Positions 1 to 9,426 of a stretch of 64,000 nucleotides of DNA are shown piece by piece. The position numbers were made by a program, and so were the translations under genes. Source of the DNA: Candidatus Amarolinea dominans (GTDB taxonomy: Bacteria; Chloroflexota; Anaerolineae; SSC4; Amarolineaceae); contig JADJYJ010000004.1 of NCBI GenBank assembly GCA_016719785.1, positions 1-64,000 of the forward strand, written 5' to 3'. The notes beneath the pieces were generated by a model. That model had not been told where the DNA came from, did not search any database, and saw only the letters and a program-made list of their open reading frames with translations. Position 1 is the stretch's first letter. Each line of letters starts with the position of its first letter.

Positions 1-87
1 AGTGGTGATCGCATGTCCATCCAGGGCGACGTATCGCGGCCAACCCGCCCCCGGCGCCTGGTGAGGCACAGGCAAAGAAACTAGACT

Positions 88-1425
88 TCATTCCAACCCC
101 AACTGCCGCCGTTCCGCATCCGTCAGCAGATGCGCCGGGCGCTGGATACGCGCCTCGGCCAGCGCTAACAATTCCTCGATCGTCGAAACCCAAATGCGCA
201 CGCTGCCGTCGTTACTGGCCGAGACGATGCGTTTGCCATCCGGGCTGTACGCCGCTGACCCGACCACGTACGTGTGGCCCGCCAGCGTAGCCAGCAGCGC
301 ACCCGTCTCACCATCCCAAATGCGCACGCTCTGATCGTCACCGGCCGAGACGATGCGTTTGCCATCCGGGCTGTACGCCGCGGACCTGACCCGGCCCCAG
401 TTGGCCTCAAGAGTGCGCAGCAGGTCACCCGTCTCGCCATCCCAAATGCGCACGCTCCGATCGGCACTGGCCGAGACGATGCGACCGCCATCCGGGCTGT
501 ACGCCGCGGACCAGACCCCGGCCGTGTGGCCCTCCAGCGTGCGCAGCAGGTCACCCGTCTCGCCATCCCAAATGCGCACGCTGCCGTCGTCACTGGCCGA
601 GACGATGCGTTTGCCATCCGGGCTGTACGCCGCGGACAAGACCCCGGCCGTGTGGCCCTCCAGCGTGCGCAGCAGGTCACCCGTCTCGCCATCCCAAATG
701 CGCACGCTCTGATCGTCACTGGCCGAGACGATGCGACCGCCATCCGGGCTGTACGCCGCGGAACTGACCCAGCCCGTGTGGCCCGCCAGCGTGCGCAGCA
801 GCGCACCCGTCTCGCCATCCCAAATGCGCACGCTGCCGTCGTCACTGGCCGAGACGATGCGTTTGCCATCCGGGCTGTACGCCGCGGACCTGACCCCGGC
901 CGTGTGGCCCGCCAGCGTAGCCAGCAGCGCACCCGTCTCGCCATCCCAAATGCGCACGCTGCCGTCGTCACTGGCCGAGACGATGCGTTTGCCATCCGGG
1001 CTGTACGCCGCGGACCAGACCCCGGCCGTGGGGCCCTCCAGCGTAGCCAGCCGCGCACCCGTCTCGCCATCCCAAATGCGCACGCTCTGATCGTCACTGG
1101 CCGAGACGATGCGACCGCCATCCGGGCTGAAGTGGGCGCTGTTGACCGCACCTTGATGGCGCTGCTGCGCCGACGGCAGCGTCATGCGCCAGGTGGCATT
1201 GTCCACCGCCGTGCGCAGGGCGGCATCAGCGTTGACAGTGACATAACCATCCAGTGTCAGGGTGGTCAGCACGGCATCGCGCGCCACGATCAGTGCCGCA
1301 TCGCTGGTATTGCGTTTGGGGTCAATCAGATTCTGAGCCAGCACGGAAAGCTCACTGACTATTCCTTTTCCAAACCTGCGCCGTACCACAGATCGCTTGC
1401 GCCACCGCACGGCATATGCTTGCAA
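88..1425 (-). CDS. WD40-repeat protein, probably 5'-truncated nSTAND/WD40 gene
   Basis: Translation shows eight WD40 repeats of 42 residues, each with the pattern SPDGxRIVSAS and VRIWDGETG, followed by a short C-terminal tail. WD40 repeats form a beta-propeller used as a protein-binding scaffold. The roughly 70 residues before the first repeat resemble the linker that joins an NTPase (nSTAND-type) module to its propeller in large signalling ATPases, but no P-loop is present. The first residues come from DNA that also encodes the end of a transposase remnant, so the true 5' part seems lost and the ATG used here is doubtful. Repeats are nearly identical in DNA. Function of the remaining propeller is unknown. 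Confidence 0.72.
   Translation of the reverse strand: MQAYAVRWRKRSVVRRRFGKGIVSELSVLAQNLIDPKRNTSDAALIVARDAVLTTLTLDGYVTVNADAALRTAVDNATWRMTLPSAQQRHQGAVNSAHFSPDGGRIVSASDDQSVRIWDGETGARLATLEGPTAGVWSAAYSPDGKRIVSASDDGSVRIWDGETGALLATLAGHTAGVRSAAYSPDGKRIVSASDDGSVRIWDGETGALLRTLAGHTGWVSSAAYSPDGGRIVSASDDQSVRIWDGETGDLLRTLEGHTAGVLSAAYSPDGKRIVSASDDGSVRIWDGETGDLLRTLEGHTAGVWSAAYSPDGGRIVSASADRSVRIWDGETGDLLRTLEANWGRVRSAAYSPDGKRIVSAGDDQSVRIWDGETGALLATLAGHTYVVGSAAYSPDGKRIVSASNDGSVRIWVSTIEELLALAEARIQRPAHLLTDAERRQLGLE
180..1130. repeat. 126-bp tandem repeats encoding WD40 blades
   Basis: About eight head-to-tail copies of a 126-bp unit (42 codons) run through this stretch. Copies differ mainly in a few codons (Lys/Gly in SPDG[KG]R, Gly/Gln/Arg in the DD[GQ]S turn). 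The low divergence suggests recent duplication or gene conversion between blades. Confidence 0.85.
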
Positions 1426-1789
1426 CTGCGGTAGTCGGGATAGGCGTCAGGTGCCCCGGCGCCAACGCTAACTCCTTATCCAGGGGGAAAAACCCGGTTC
1501 CACACACCGGGCATACTCCGTACCGCCGCTCCCCCTTGCCTCGCGGCTTCAACACCTCATGGCAGTCCGCACACCGCGGCCCATCCGCACTCGCCTCCCA
1601 CTCCCGGGCCTGGCTCGCCAGTGCCGTATCCTCCAGCATCCTCCCCCGTAGCCGCGCCAGCCGCGCGTCCAATGCTCCTTCAATCTCCCGCATCGTCGCC
1701 CGCGAATGTTGCACCCGCCACTCCGCCATCCCCATGATCACTTCTACACGCGCTTCTTGCCACTTCTCCTTCAACTCCTCAGCCTGCAT
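1352..1789 (-). pseudogene. ISKra4-type transposase, N-terminal remnant
   Basis: The 145-residue reading frame has the N-terminal helical segment typical of ISKra4 transposases (ATMREIEGALDARLARLRGR), followed by a two-CxxC zinc-binding region (CADCHEV, then CPVCGTGFFPLDKEL). The homology stops shortly after the second CxxC, near position 1440, and the RNase-H catalytic part is absent. The frame then runs into the WD40 gene. The start at 1789 is chosen because the family-like sequence begins there. This looks like a decayed insertion that removed the 5' half of the adjacent WD40 gene; it cannot be an active transposase. Confidence 0.7.
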
Positions 1790-1879
1790 CTTCCTATCCC
1801 CTTTCTCTTGATCTCCCCCTATTTTACTCCTTCCTCCCAATTGTAAAAAAATGACGCCCACCCCACCACATGCGATCCC

Positions 1880-1908
1880 TTGACAGGCAAACAGGCTGCT
1901 ATTATAAT
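1880..1908 (+). promoter_or_regulatory. Perfect sigma-70-type promoter
   Basis: TTGACA at 1880-1885 and TATAAT at 1903-1908 are separated by exactly 17 bases. It points toward the giant exoprotein gene that starts at 2150, giving a leader of roughly 235 bases. It lies just outside the transposase remnant, so it might have been brought by the element. The 1790-2149 gap otherwise holds no recognisable gene. Confidence 0.7.
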
Positions 1909-2149
1909 TGTAGCATATTTCACAATTGTCTCGTTGTTTTTTCTGGCGTCACTCTCAGTGTCCAACCACGGATTCCTGCCTGTGATCACTCCGTCATCTA
2001 TACCACATAGATGCGCACAAAGTAACGGTTAGGCCACGAGGGCGGGAAGAAACACTCGTACCGCTCTGGCCCAATTCATCATGACGTTGCGCATCATCTG
2101 CGCATCCACAGCCTATAATCTGCTGTTTTGTCCAAAGGAGGACAGACCA

Positions 2150-4774
2150 ATGAATCAGCGCATCATTTCCCGAACAGTGGGTCTGACCATCATCGCGGCG
2201 TTGGTGGCGCTTGTAAATACCCCGTCGAGTCTCGGCGCTCCGATTGAGCAAGTTTCCATTACCGACGCTGAACCGGGCGCAACACTTGTTGTCACGAGTA
2301 CGGCTGACAGCGGACCCGGAACCCTGCGTCAGGCGTTACTAGACGTACACACCGGCGATACGGTCACCTTCTTGCCCCTGGTGTTCCCACCAGCGAATCC
2401 GGCCACCATTTCTCTGACCAGCGGCCCGTTGCCCGATCTGGACGACGGTAATGTGACCATTGATGCCAGCACAGCGGGCGTGATTGTGGACGGCATCGGG
2501 CTCGCTGACCCCGAGGCCGACGGGTTCATCGTTTCGTCAATTGGCAATACGATTCGTGGTTTACAGGTGCGGGGATTTCCGCGCATCGGCATTCACCTGG
2601 ACTCAGGCGCCGACAATAACACGATTCGCGACAATACGATTGGGGACAACGGCGACGCAGGTATCTACATCGGCGGCGGCCAAGGAAACATCATTACGGG
2701 TAATCGGATCGGGACCGATGTTGCGGGAACCATCGCTCGCGGCAATCACATCGGGATTCTTCTTAGTGAAGGAGCAAGCAGCAATCGAATTGGCGGAGTT
2801 GCCTCCGGCGAACGCAATATCATTGCCGCCAATCAGACAAGCGGAGTCCAGATCATGGACGCCGGCACGACGCAGAACCTCGTATTGAGAAACTACATTG
2901 GCACCGATACCACTGGGCTTGCTTCGTTGCCGAACGGCGGTGATGGGGTTGCCATCTTCGATGGCGCCCATCACAACACCGTCGGCGGGACGACGGCGGC
3001 CGAACGCAACGTCATCGCCTACAATGGCGGTAGCGGCGTGTTGATTTCAGGGAATGGAACGACTGGCAACACGGTGAGTGGAAATTGGATCGGCTTCGGC
3101 CTGGGGTCGGTGCGGCAGGCTTACCCGGTTGACCAGGCTGTGTCTCCGGCCTATACCACTGACTGCACGATGTTCGTCGCCAGCCTGACGACAGGCGTCC
3201 ACAAGACGACCGATTGCGGCGCGACCTGGTTGGAACGCAATTCCGGCCTGAGCGAAGCACGCCTGCTGCAAATCGAGATCCCCCCCGACGCCACGAATGC
3301 CTCCGTCGCCTATGTGCTGGCCGAGAACGGATATCTCTTTTCGACCAGCAACAGTGGGGCGTCCTGGAGTCTGAGCAGCACCGTACTGGAGCAAATCGAT
3401 CGCCAGAACCTGGTGCTGTCGACCGGGTTCAGCGCAGATCAAACAATGTACGCTGCGGCGCGCAACTGGAGCTGGGACACGCTTGGCGGCGGTCCGGGCA
3501 TCTTCAAATCGACCGACGCAGGGGTGACCTGGACGCGCCAGGTCACAGGAATGAGTGATCCGCACGTCTGGAAGGTCATCGCCTCGCCTGACGCAGCGCT
3601 CAAGAGCACGCTCCTGGCCCTTACCAACAGCGGAATCGAGAAAACGACCGACGCGGGCGTCACCTGGAGTTCAATACCCAGCCCCGATTCAAGCCTGATC
3701 GACCTGGCGTTTTCTCCTGCGTATGCCATTGACCAAACCTTCTTTGCCAGCGCCAATTCAGGCCGGATCTACCGATCCACGAATGGGGGCGTCAGTTGGA
3801 CCGGCTTCGATGCCCTGCGCTGGGATCCGCGCTTCCTGGCGGTTTCACCCGATTACAGCAACGATCATGAAGTCTATCACGGTGGCGGCTGGAATGACAC
3901 GGTCTACAGGTCAACCGACAGTGGCGCCACCTGGACCCAAGCCAGCACCGGCCTTCCCGGATGGCTGCACGACGCGGGCAGCGGGATTGTGTTTTCGCCG
4001 GCGTTTGCTTCCGATGGCACTTTGTGGGTCGTCAGTGTTAGTGGCATGGCAAGATCCACGAACCGTGGCGCCACGTGGGAAGTGATGCGCAGTCTGCACA
4101 GCCCGGGCAATACCCAGGGTATCGTTATCAGGGATGGGGCAGAGCAAAATACCATTGGTCCGGACAATGTGATCGGAAACAACGGTAACGGCGTCGTTCT
4201 CGAGTCAAATGTCGGCTATAACGTGATCACCGGCAACCTGGTCGGTACTGATACGACCGGCACGGCGGCGCAGGCCAACGTCCAAGACGGCCTCAGCATT
4301 TCCGGTCACCACAACACGATCGGAGGCAGCAACGGCGGCAATCTCGTGAGCGGAAACCTGATTGACGGAATTCGCCTGGCCGGCGATCAGGCCACAGCCA
4401 ACATCGTTGCGGGCAACACGATCGGAACCACGCTCGACGGTGCTGCGGCCCTCGGCAACCGTGGAGCCGGCGTGTCCATCCACAGCGGCGCGTTTCTGAA
4501 CCTGGTGGGCGGCATGACCGCAGACGAGCGCAATCTCATCAGTGGCAACGGTTACGGCGTTGGGCTGTGGGATACGACGACGATGAGCAACACCGTATCC
4601 GGCAACTATATCGGCACAAATCGTACCGGGACGGCTGCACTGGGCAATGGTAGGGGATCGATATTCACGGCGGCGCTCACCATAATGCAATCGGCGGCAC
4701 GACCGCCGGCGAACGAAATCTCATCAGCGGGAACAACGAGCGCGGTGTCTCGATTGATAACAACGACACGATGA
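2150..4774 (+). CDS. Giant exoprotein part 1: signal peptide, beta-helix with nested Asp-box propeller
   Basis: The ATG at 2150 follows an AAAGGAGG ribosome site at 2134-2141 and starts a hydrophobic signal peptide ending near Leu-Gly-Ala-Pro. The motif TADSGPGTLRQAL near residue 50 opens a right-handed parallel beta-helix, whose repeats read IGTDxxGT and ERNxIxxN. From about 3100 to 4110 the helix is interrupted by seven Asp-box motifs (such as STDAGVTW and STNGGVSW), after which beta-helix repeats resume. True coding ends near 4655; the last ~40 residues of this frame are a frameshift artefact, and the real continuation lies in the next frame. Confidence 0.8.
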   Translation: MNQRIISRTVGLTIIAALVALVNTPSSLGAPIEQVSITDAEPGATLVVTSTADSGPGTLRQALLDVHTGDTVTFLPLVFPPANPATISLTSGPLPDLDDGNVTIDASTAGVIVDGIGLADPEADGFIVSSIGNTIRGLQVRGFPRIGIHLDSGADNNTIRDNTIGDNGDAGIYIGGGQGNIITGNRIGTDVAGTIARGNHIGILLSEGASSNRIGGVASGERNIIAANQTSGVQIMDAGTTQNLVLRNYIGTDTTGLASLPNGGDGVAIFDGAHHNTVGGTTAAERNVIAYNGGSGVLISGNGTTGNTVSGNWIGFGLGSVRQAYPVDQAVSPAYTTDCTMFVASLTTGVHKTTDCGATWLERNSGLSEARLLQIEIPPDATNASVAYVLAENGYLFSTSNSGASWSLSSTVLEQIDRQNLVLSTGFSADQTMYAAARNWSWDTLGGGPGIFKSTDAGVTWTRQVTGMSDPHVWKVIASPDAALKSTLLALTNSGIEKTTDAGVTWSSIPSPDSSLIDLAFSPAYAIDQTFFASANSGRIYRSTNGGVSWTGFDALRWDPRFLAVSPDYSNDHEVYHGGGWNDTVYRSTDSGATWTQASTGLPGWLHDAGSGIVFSPAFASDGTLWVVSVSGMARSTNRGATWEVMRSLHSPGNTQGIVIRDGAEQNTIGPDNVIGNNGNGVVLESNVGYNVITGNLVGTDTTGTAAQANVQDGLSISGHHNTIGGSNGGNLVSGNLIDGIRLAGDQATANIVAGNTIGTTLDGAAALGNRGAGVSIHSGAFLNLVGGMTADERNLISGNGYGVGLWDTTTMSNTVSGNYIGTNRTGTAALGNGRGSIFTAALTIMQSAARPPANEISSAGTTSAVSRLITTTR

Positions 4775-7700
4775 GCAACACCGTTAGCGGCAACTACATC
4801 GGCGTGGATGCGACCGGCCTGCAAGCCCTGCCCAACAGGCAGGAGGGCGTGACAATCGGTGACCAAGCCAGCTACAACCGCATTGGCGGACCCACGCCCG
4901 CAGAACGCAACGTCATCAGCGCCAATGGAATCGACTGTCCCTGGTGCGACGGCATCTTCCTAAGCGACGATGCTCATCATAACACCGTTGAGGGCAACTA
5001 CATCGGAACGGACGCGAGCGGAACCGCGGCCCTCGGTAACTCGAGCCAAGGGGTTGACCTGTACAATCGCGCCAGCGACAACCTCATACGAGGGAACCTG
5101 ATCGCGGGGAATCGCGAAAATGGTGTTACGATCTGGAACAGTGCCAGACGCAACCTGGTCGAAGGCAACCTGATTGGTACTGACGCCAGTGGGTCACAGC
5201 CGCTGCCCAACGGCACATCATCCGAGAAGGTGGACGACTCCGCGAACCTCGTGGCGACCCTGGCATCGCGGGGTCTTTCCTGCTCGCCGCCCGAGCGCTA
5301 TCCGCCGAACCTGGTCGCGCCCGGTACGGAGCCAGCCGAGCCCCGCACCGTGTCGCCGTTCTGCACCCGGGTGTCGTCGAACGCCAGCCAGGCGCTGGCG
5401 GTGGAAGCGAACGATCAGAAACAAGAATCGGCGGTGCAGCCGAGCGATCAGAAAGAGTTGCGGTCGAACGGCGACGGGGGCATCTACATCGCGTGGGATG
5501 CCAGCGACAACACGGTGGGCCCCAACAACACCATTGCCTTCAACGCTGGCCACGGCGTGCAGGTGCAAGGGAACGATGCTGTCCGCAACCGGATCACGCA
5601 CAATAGCATCTTCCACAACGATGGCGCCGGCATTGCCCTGACCGATGGCGGCAACAGCAGCCTGGCCGCGCCGCGCGTCACGGCGGTTAATCTGGCGGCC
5701 GGTACGGCCAGCGGCGCCGCCTGCGCCAACTGCACGGTTGAGGTGTTTTCCGACGACGACGAGGAGGGCCGCACCTACGAGGGAAGCACCACCGCCTCTG
5801 CCGGCGGGCAGTGGGCGTTCAACGCAGGTCACGCATTGATCGGACCGAAAGTTGCGGCGACGGCCACCGATGCAGCCGGCAACACCTCGGCCTTCTCGCC
5901 GCCGTTTAACTTGCTCGTTTTCGACCTGCACGTACCGAACACGCTGCAGGCCCTGGACCGGCTCGGGATCGCGTATACGCTGGTGGATGCGACCCAGTTC
6001 GCCACTGTCACCCTGGCCGACTACGACGTGCTCTTTGTCGGCTTCACCGGCAACGATCCGCAGCCGCCCGACCTGCTGCAGCCGTTGCTCGACCGCCAGG
6101 CCGATATCGCAGCCTTCGTGCAGAACGGCGGCGGGCTTGTCGTCAACTCGGAGGACGGCGTTGTTGCGACGCCGCTCGACTGGTCGTGGGTGCCCGTGCC
6201 GGTGACCCACCGGCAATCAGAGGGGAGAAGACTGGATCTGCCGCACCCCGCGCACCTGCTGATGCAGGGCATCACCCAAGACAATCTGCATGCCTGGCCG
6301 ACGTTCCATAACATCTTCGTATCATGGACCTGGCCAGCTGCGGAAATCCTGCTCAGCGATGCCGAGACCGGGGAAGCCGTTCTCCTGGCCGGCAACCATG
6401 GCGCCGGTCGGATGATCTTCAGCGGCGCCGATCCCGATTATCACGGCGATCCGGGAGCGGTTCAGTTGCTGTCCAATGAATTGGCCTGGGCAGCCGGCGT
6501 GCTGACAGACACGCCGCCGCAGGCAGACCGAGTGCTGCCACAGCCCAACACCGTCACGGCGCCCCAGGCGATCGTCAAGGTCACGTTCAGTCAACTGCTC
6601 GACCCGGCTACGGTGACGCCGGGCATCATCACGGCGAGCGGCAGTACCAGCGGCGCACACACCGGTGTCAGCCAGGTCGTAACCACGACCGCGCAGGTGC
6701 TCTTTGTGCCGGACATCGGCTTCAGCCCGGGCGAAGAGGTCACAGTGACGGTGCATGCCACGTTGGAAGACCTGACCGGCCACGGGCTGGACGGCAACCG
6801 GAACGGGATCAGCGAAGGATCGCCGCTCGACGATGTTTCCTGGAGTTTTACCGTGCGCGGGGGTCAGGTGCTGGAAGTAGTCACAACTGCCAACGAGGGA
6901 CCCGGATCATTGCGCCAGGCGTTGCAGGATGCCCAGCCCGGCGACACCATCACCTTCAACCTGCCCCCGGTTGACGACACACAGGCGGCCACGATCGTCG
7001 TAACCGGGAATCCACTCCCGTCGCTGTGGCAGGGCTACCTGACGCTCAACGGTGGGGGTGTCACGTTGGACGGCAATGGGCTGGCCTGGGGCAACGGGTT
7101 GGAGATTGACGCCGATCGCAACGTGGTCACGGGTCTGCGCATCACCGGCTTTCCCGACGCGGGCATCGCCTTGCGCGGCACGTACAATACGATCGGCGGC
7201 GCCAACGCGACACCCGGCGGGGCATGTAGTGGCGACTGTAACGTTCTGAGCGGCAATCAGCGATGGGGCTTGACGTTGGGGTCTCCCGGGACGCAATTCA
7301 ACCGTATACGCGGCAACTACATCGGCACCGATGCCGCCGGGCTGGCTGCCTGGCCCAACGGGGAAGACGGCATCCGTTTCGACTTCGGCGCGGAGCAAAA
7401 CACGATCGGCGGCGCATCCCCCGGCGCCCGTAACCTGATGAGCGGCAACAACTATCGAGGCCTGTTCGTGGCCACGGCTCGATCTAACACGATCATAGGC
7501 AACTTCATTGGCGTGGATACAACCGGCCTGGCGGCGCTGCCTAACCTACAAGGTGTTCATTTGTACGCGGGCTCCCATGGTAACCAGATTGGGGGCGCTG
7601 CTGCAGGCCAGGGCAACGTCATCTCCGGCAATCCGCAAGGTGGAGTCTATATCTCAGGCTCGAGCCAGAACCGGCTCGAGGGTAACGTGATCGGTCTTGA

Positions 7701-9426
7701 CGCGACCCGATCGGGGGCGCTGGGCAGCAACGACGGCATCCGTATCTATGTGGAGAGAGACGCGCCGTCGGTCGACAATGTGATCGGCGGTGCGGCAGCC
7801 GGCGCCGGCAACGTGATTGGCGGCAACGGCAGCGGGATTTTTGTGCAGAGCGCGGCCAATCAACGCAACACCATCAGCCGTAACAGCATCTACGGCAACG
7901 GCAACCGTGGTATTGATCTCAACGAGGGCGGCAACGCCTCGATCCCGCCGCCGGTGGTCGTGACTTTTAACCCAGGTGCAGGGACAGCCGCGGGCACAAG
8001 CTGTGCCGGCTGTACGGTGGAGATATTCTCGGACCAAGACGATGAAGGACAATGGCTCGAGGGCGCGTCGGTGGCCGATGGGGCCGGTCACTGGTCGCTG
8101 GCAGCCGGCCATTCCTTCACTGGCCCGAACGTGCAGGCCACCGCGCGTGATGCCGCCGGCAACAGCAGCGAGTTCAGCGGCCCACCGCCGGTCGTATCGG
8201 GGGTCGCACCTGATAGTGCCGCGCCCGGCGCCACAAATTTGGTGATTGCGGTGTTCGGCGCCAATTTCCGCGACGATGCCCCGCTCACGGCGAACTTCGG
8301 CCCGGGAATCACCGTTTCTGGCGTCCACTTTTCACACCCCGGCCAGGTCGAGGCCACGGTGATCGTACCTCCGGGCGCGGCACTCGGCCCGCGTGATGTG
8401 ACCGTCACCAACCAAGATGGGCAGAGCGGCACGGGCAGCGGGATCTTTCAGGTCGTCGCGGTCACGCCGTTTGGACCCCCGACCCTTCAGCGTATTCTCC
8501 CCGACCGGGTCGCCAACCTCGACCAGACCGTACGACTGCTGATTCATGGTAGCCAATTCGTGAACCAACCGGTGGTCGCACTATCGCCCGCAGTCCCTGG
8601 GCTCAGTATCGACAATGTGCAGTTCTTCGGTGACAATTATCTGGAGGCCGATCTCCACGTGTCCGCCGCCGTGCCCCTGGGTTCGGTCAGTGTGGGGATT
8701 ACGAACCCCGACGGACAGGGCATGGTCCTGAGTCACGCCATCACCATCGTGCAGCCACTCTTCAGCGATGTGGCCCCGACTGTGGGGCTCGCCGTCAGCA
8801 GCGGCGAGCATGGCGCGGCGTGGGGTGACTGGAACGGCGACGGCTGGCTCGACCTGGCCATCGGCAACGGCAGCCTGTATAGCAGCGCGGCTGGCGCTGC
8901 GTTCACAAACGTGACCGCGTCGGCCGGGCTCGACTTGGTTTGGTATCGAGGCGGCGTCGCCTGGGGCGACTACGACGACGACGGCGACCTCGACCTGTTG
9001 TCCAGCTGGCGTAAAGCATATCGAAACGATGGCGCCCTGCCCTTCAGCAAGGTTTGGGATGGCGGCGCCCAGCAAACGACGGTGGCCTGGGTGGACACCG
9101 ACGTGGACGGAGATCTGGATGCGTATGCCAGCGGCCGGCTCTATCGCAACGACGGCAACGACACATTCGTTGACGTCACCAACGGCGCCGGTTTGAACAC
9201 GGCCGGCTGGCTGATGGGCCAGCGCCTGGGCCGATTACGACGACGACGGCGACCCCGACCTGTACTTGACCAACAACGGCGGCCCGAACCGGTTGTATCG
9301 CAACCATGGCGACGGCACGTTCACCGACGTCAGCGATGCGGCGGGGGTGGCCGACAGCGGCTCAGGCCACGGCGCCGCCTGGGGCGATTACGACAACGAC
9401 GGCGACTTCGATCTGTTTGTAGCTAA
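4771..9426 (+). CDS. Giant exoprotein part 2: beta-helices, amidotransferase-like, IPT and FG-GAP domains
   Basis: This frame carries on the beta-helix repeats of part 1. A domain around 5920-6500 (VLFVGFTG, NGGGLVV, GAGRMIFSG) resembles a class-I amidotransferase/ThuA-like fold. A Big_5-like domain follows (about 6520-6860), then a second beta-helix opening with TTANEGPGSLRQAL (about 6870-7920), then two IPT/TIG-like domains (about 8190-8750). From 8770 FG-GAP/VCBS calcium loops of the type DYDDDGDLD appear. The frame breaks at about 9220, where one extra C follows the glycine codon; the residues after that are out of frame. Upstream reading continues without a start codon of its own, so 4771 is not a genuine start. 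Confidence 0.8.
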   Translation: MSNTVSGNYIGVDATGLQALPNRQEGVTIGDQASYNRIGGPTPAERNVISANGIDCPWCDGIFLSDDAHHNTVEGNYIGTDASGTAALGNSSQGVDLYNRASDNLIRGNLIAGNRENGVTIWNSARRNLVEGNLIGTDASGSQPLPNGTSSEKVDDSANLVATLASRGLSCSPPERYPPNLVAPGTEPAEPRTVSPFCTRVSSNASQALAVEANDQKQESAVQPSDQKELRSNGDGGIYIAWDASDNTVGPNNTIAFNAGHGVQVQGNDAVRNRITHNSIFHNDGAGIALTDGGNSSLAAPRVTAVNLAAGTASGAACANCTVEVFSDDDEEGRTYEGSTTASAGGQWAFNAGHALIGPKVAATATDAAGNTSAFSPPFNLLVFDLHVPNTLQALDRLGIAYTLVDATQFATVTLADYDVLFVGFTGNDPQPPDLLQPLLDRQADIAAFVQNGGGLVVNSEDGVVATPLDWSWVPVPVTHRQSEGRRLDLPHPAHLLMQGITQDNLHAWPTFHNIFVSWTWPAAEILLSDAETGEAVLLAGNHGAGRMIFSGADPDYHGDPGAVQLLSNELAWAAGVLTDTPPQADRVLPQPNTVTAPQAIVKVTFSQLLDPATVTPGIITASGSTSGAHTGVSQVVTTTAQVLFVPDIGFSPGEEVTVTVHATLEDLTGHGLDGNRNGISEGSPLDDVSWSFTVRGGQVLEVVTTANEGPGSLRQALQDAQPGDTITFNLPPVDDTQAATIVVTGNPLPSLWQGYLTLNGGGVTLDGNGLAWGNGLEIDADRNVVTGLRITGFPDAGIALRGTYNTIGGANATPGGACSGDCNVLSGNQRWGLTLGSPGTQFNRIRGNYIGTDAAGLAAWPNGEDGIRFDFGAEQNTIGGASPGARNLMSGNNYRGLFVATARSNTIIGNFIGVDTTGLAALPNLQGVHLYAGSHGNQIGGAAAGQGNVISGNPQGGVYISGSSQNRLEGNVIGLDATRSGALGSNDGIRIYVERDAPSVDNVIGGAAAGAGNVIGGNGSGIFVQSAANQRNTISRNSIYGNGNRGIDLNEGGNASIPPPVVVTFNPGAGTAAGTSCAGCTVEIFSDQDDEGQWLEGASVADGAGHWSLAAGHSFTGPNVQATARDAAGNSSEFSGPPPVVSGVAPDSAAPGATNLVIAVFGANFRDDAPLTANFGPGITVSGVHFSHPGQVEATVIVPPGAALGPRDVTVTNQDGQSGTGSGIFQVVAVTPFGPPTLQRILPDRVANLDQTVRLLIHGSQFVNQPVVALSPAVPGLSIDNVQFFGDNYLEADLHVSAAVPLGSVSVGITNPDGQGMVLSHAITIVQPLFSDVAPTVGLAVSSGEHGAAWGDWNGDGWLDLAIGNGSLYSSAAGAAFTNVTASAGLDLVWYRGGVAWGDYDDDGDLDLLSSWRKAYRNDGALPFSKVWDGGAQQTTVAWVDTDVDGDLDAYASGRLYRNDGNDTFVDVTNGAGLNTAGWLMGQRLGRLRRRRRPRPVLDQQRRPEPVVSQPWRRHVHRRQRCGGGGRQRLRPRRRLGRLRQRRRLRSVCS

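Noticed and set aside
1..87. Possible gene end at the window start
   Set aside because: Only 87 bases are visible and no reading frame or motif can be supported.
180..1130. 126-bp tandem repeats as CRISPR or satellite DNA
   Set aside because: The repeats keep a reading frame of WD40 blades, so they are coding.
274..1434. Long plus-strand frame over the WD40 gene
   Set aside because: It mirrors the repeat structure of the minus-strand gene; its residues are low-complexity and match no family, so it is an antisense shadow.
4640..4780. Programmed frameshift in the giant gene
   Set aside because: No slippery heptamer with downstream structure is clear at the four shift sites and shifts go in both directions; decay or base error is simpler.
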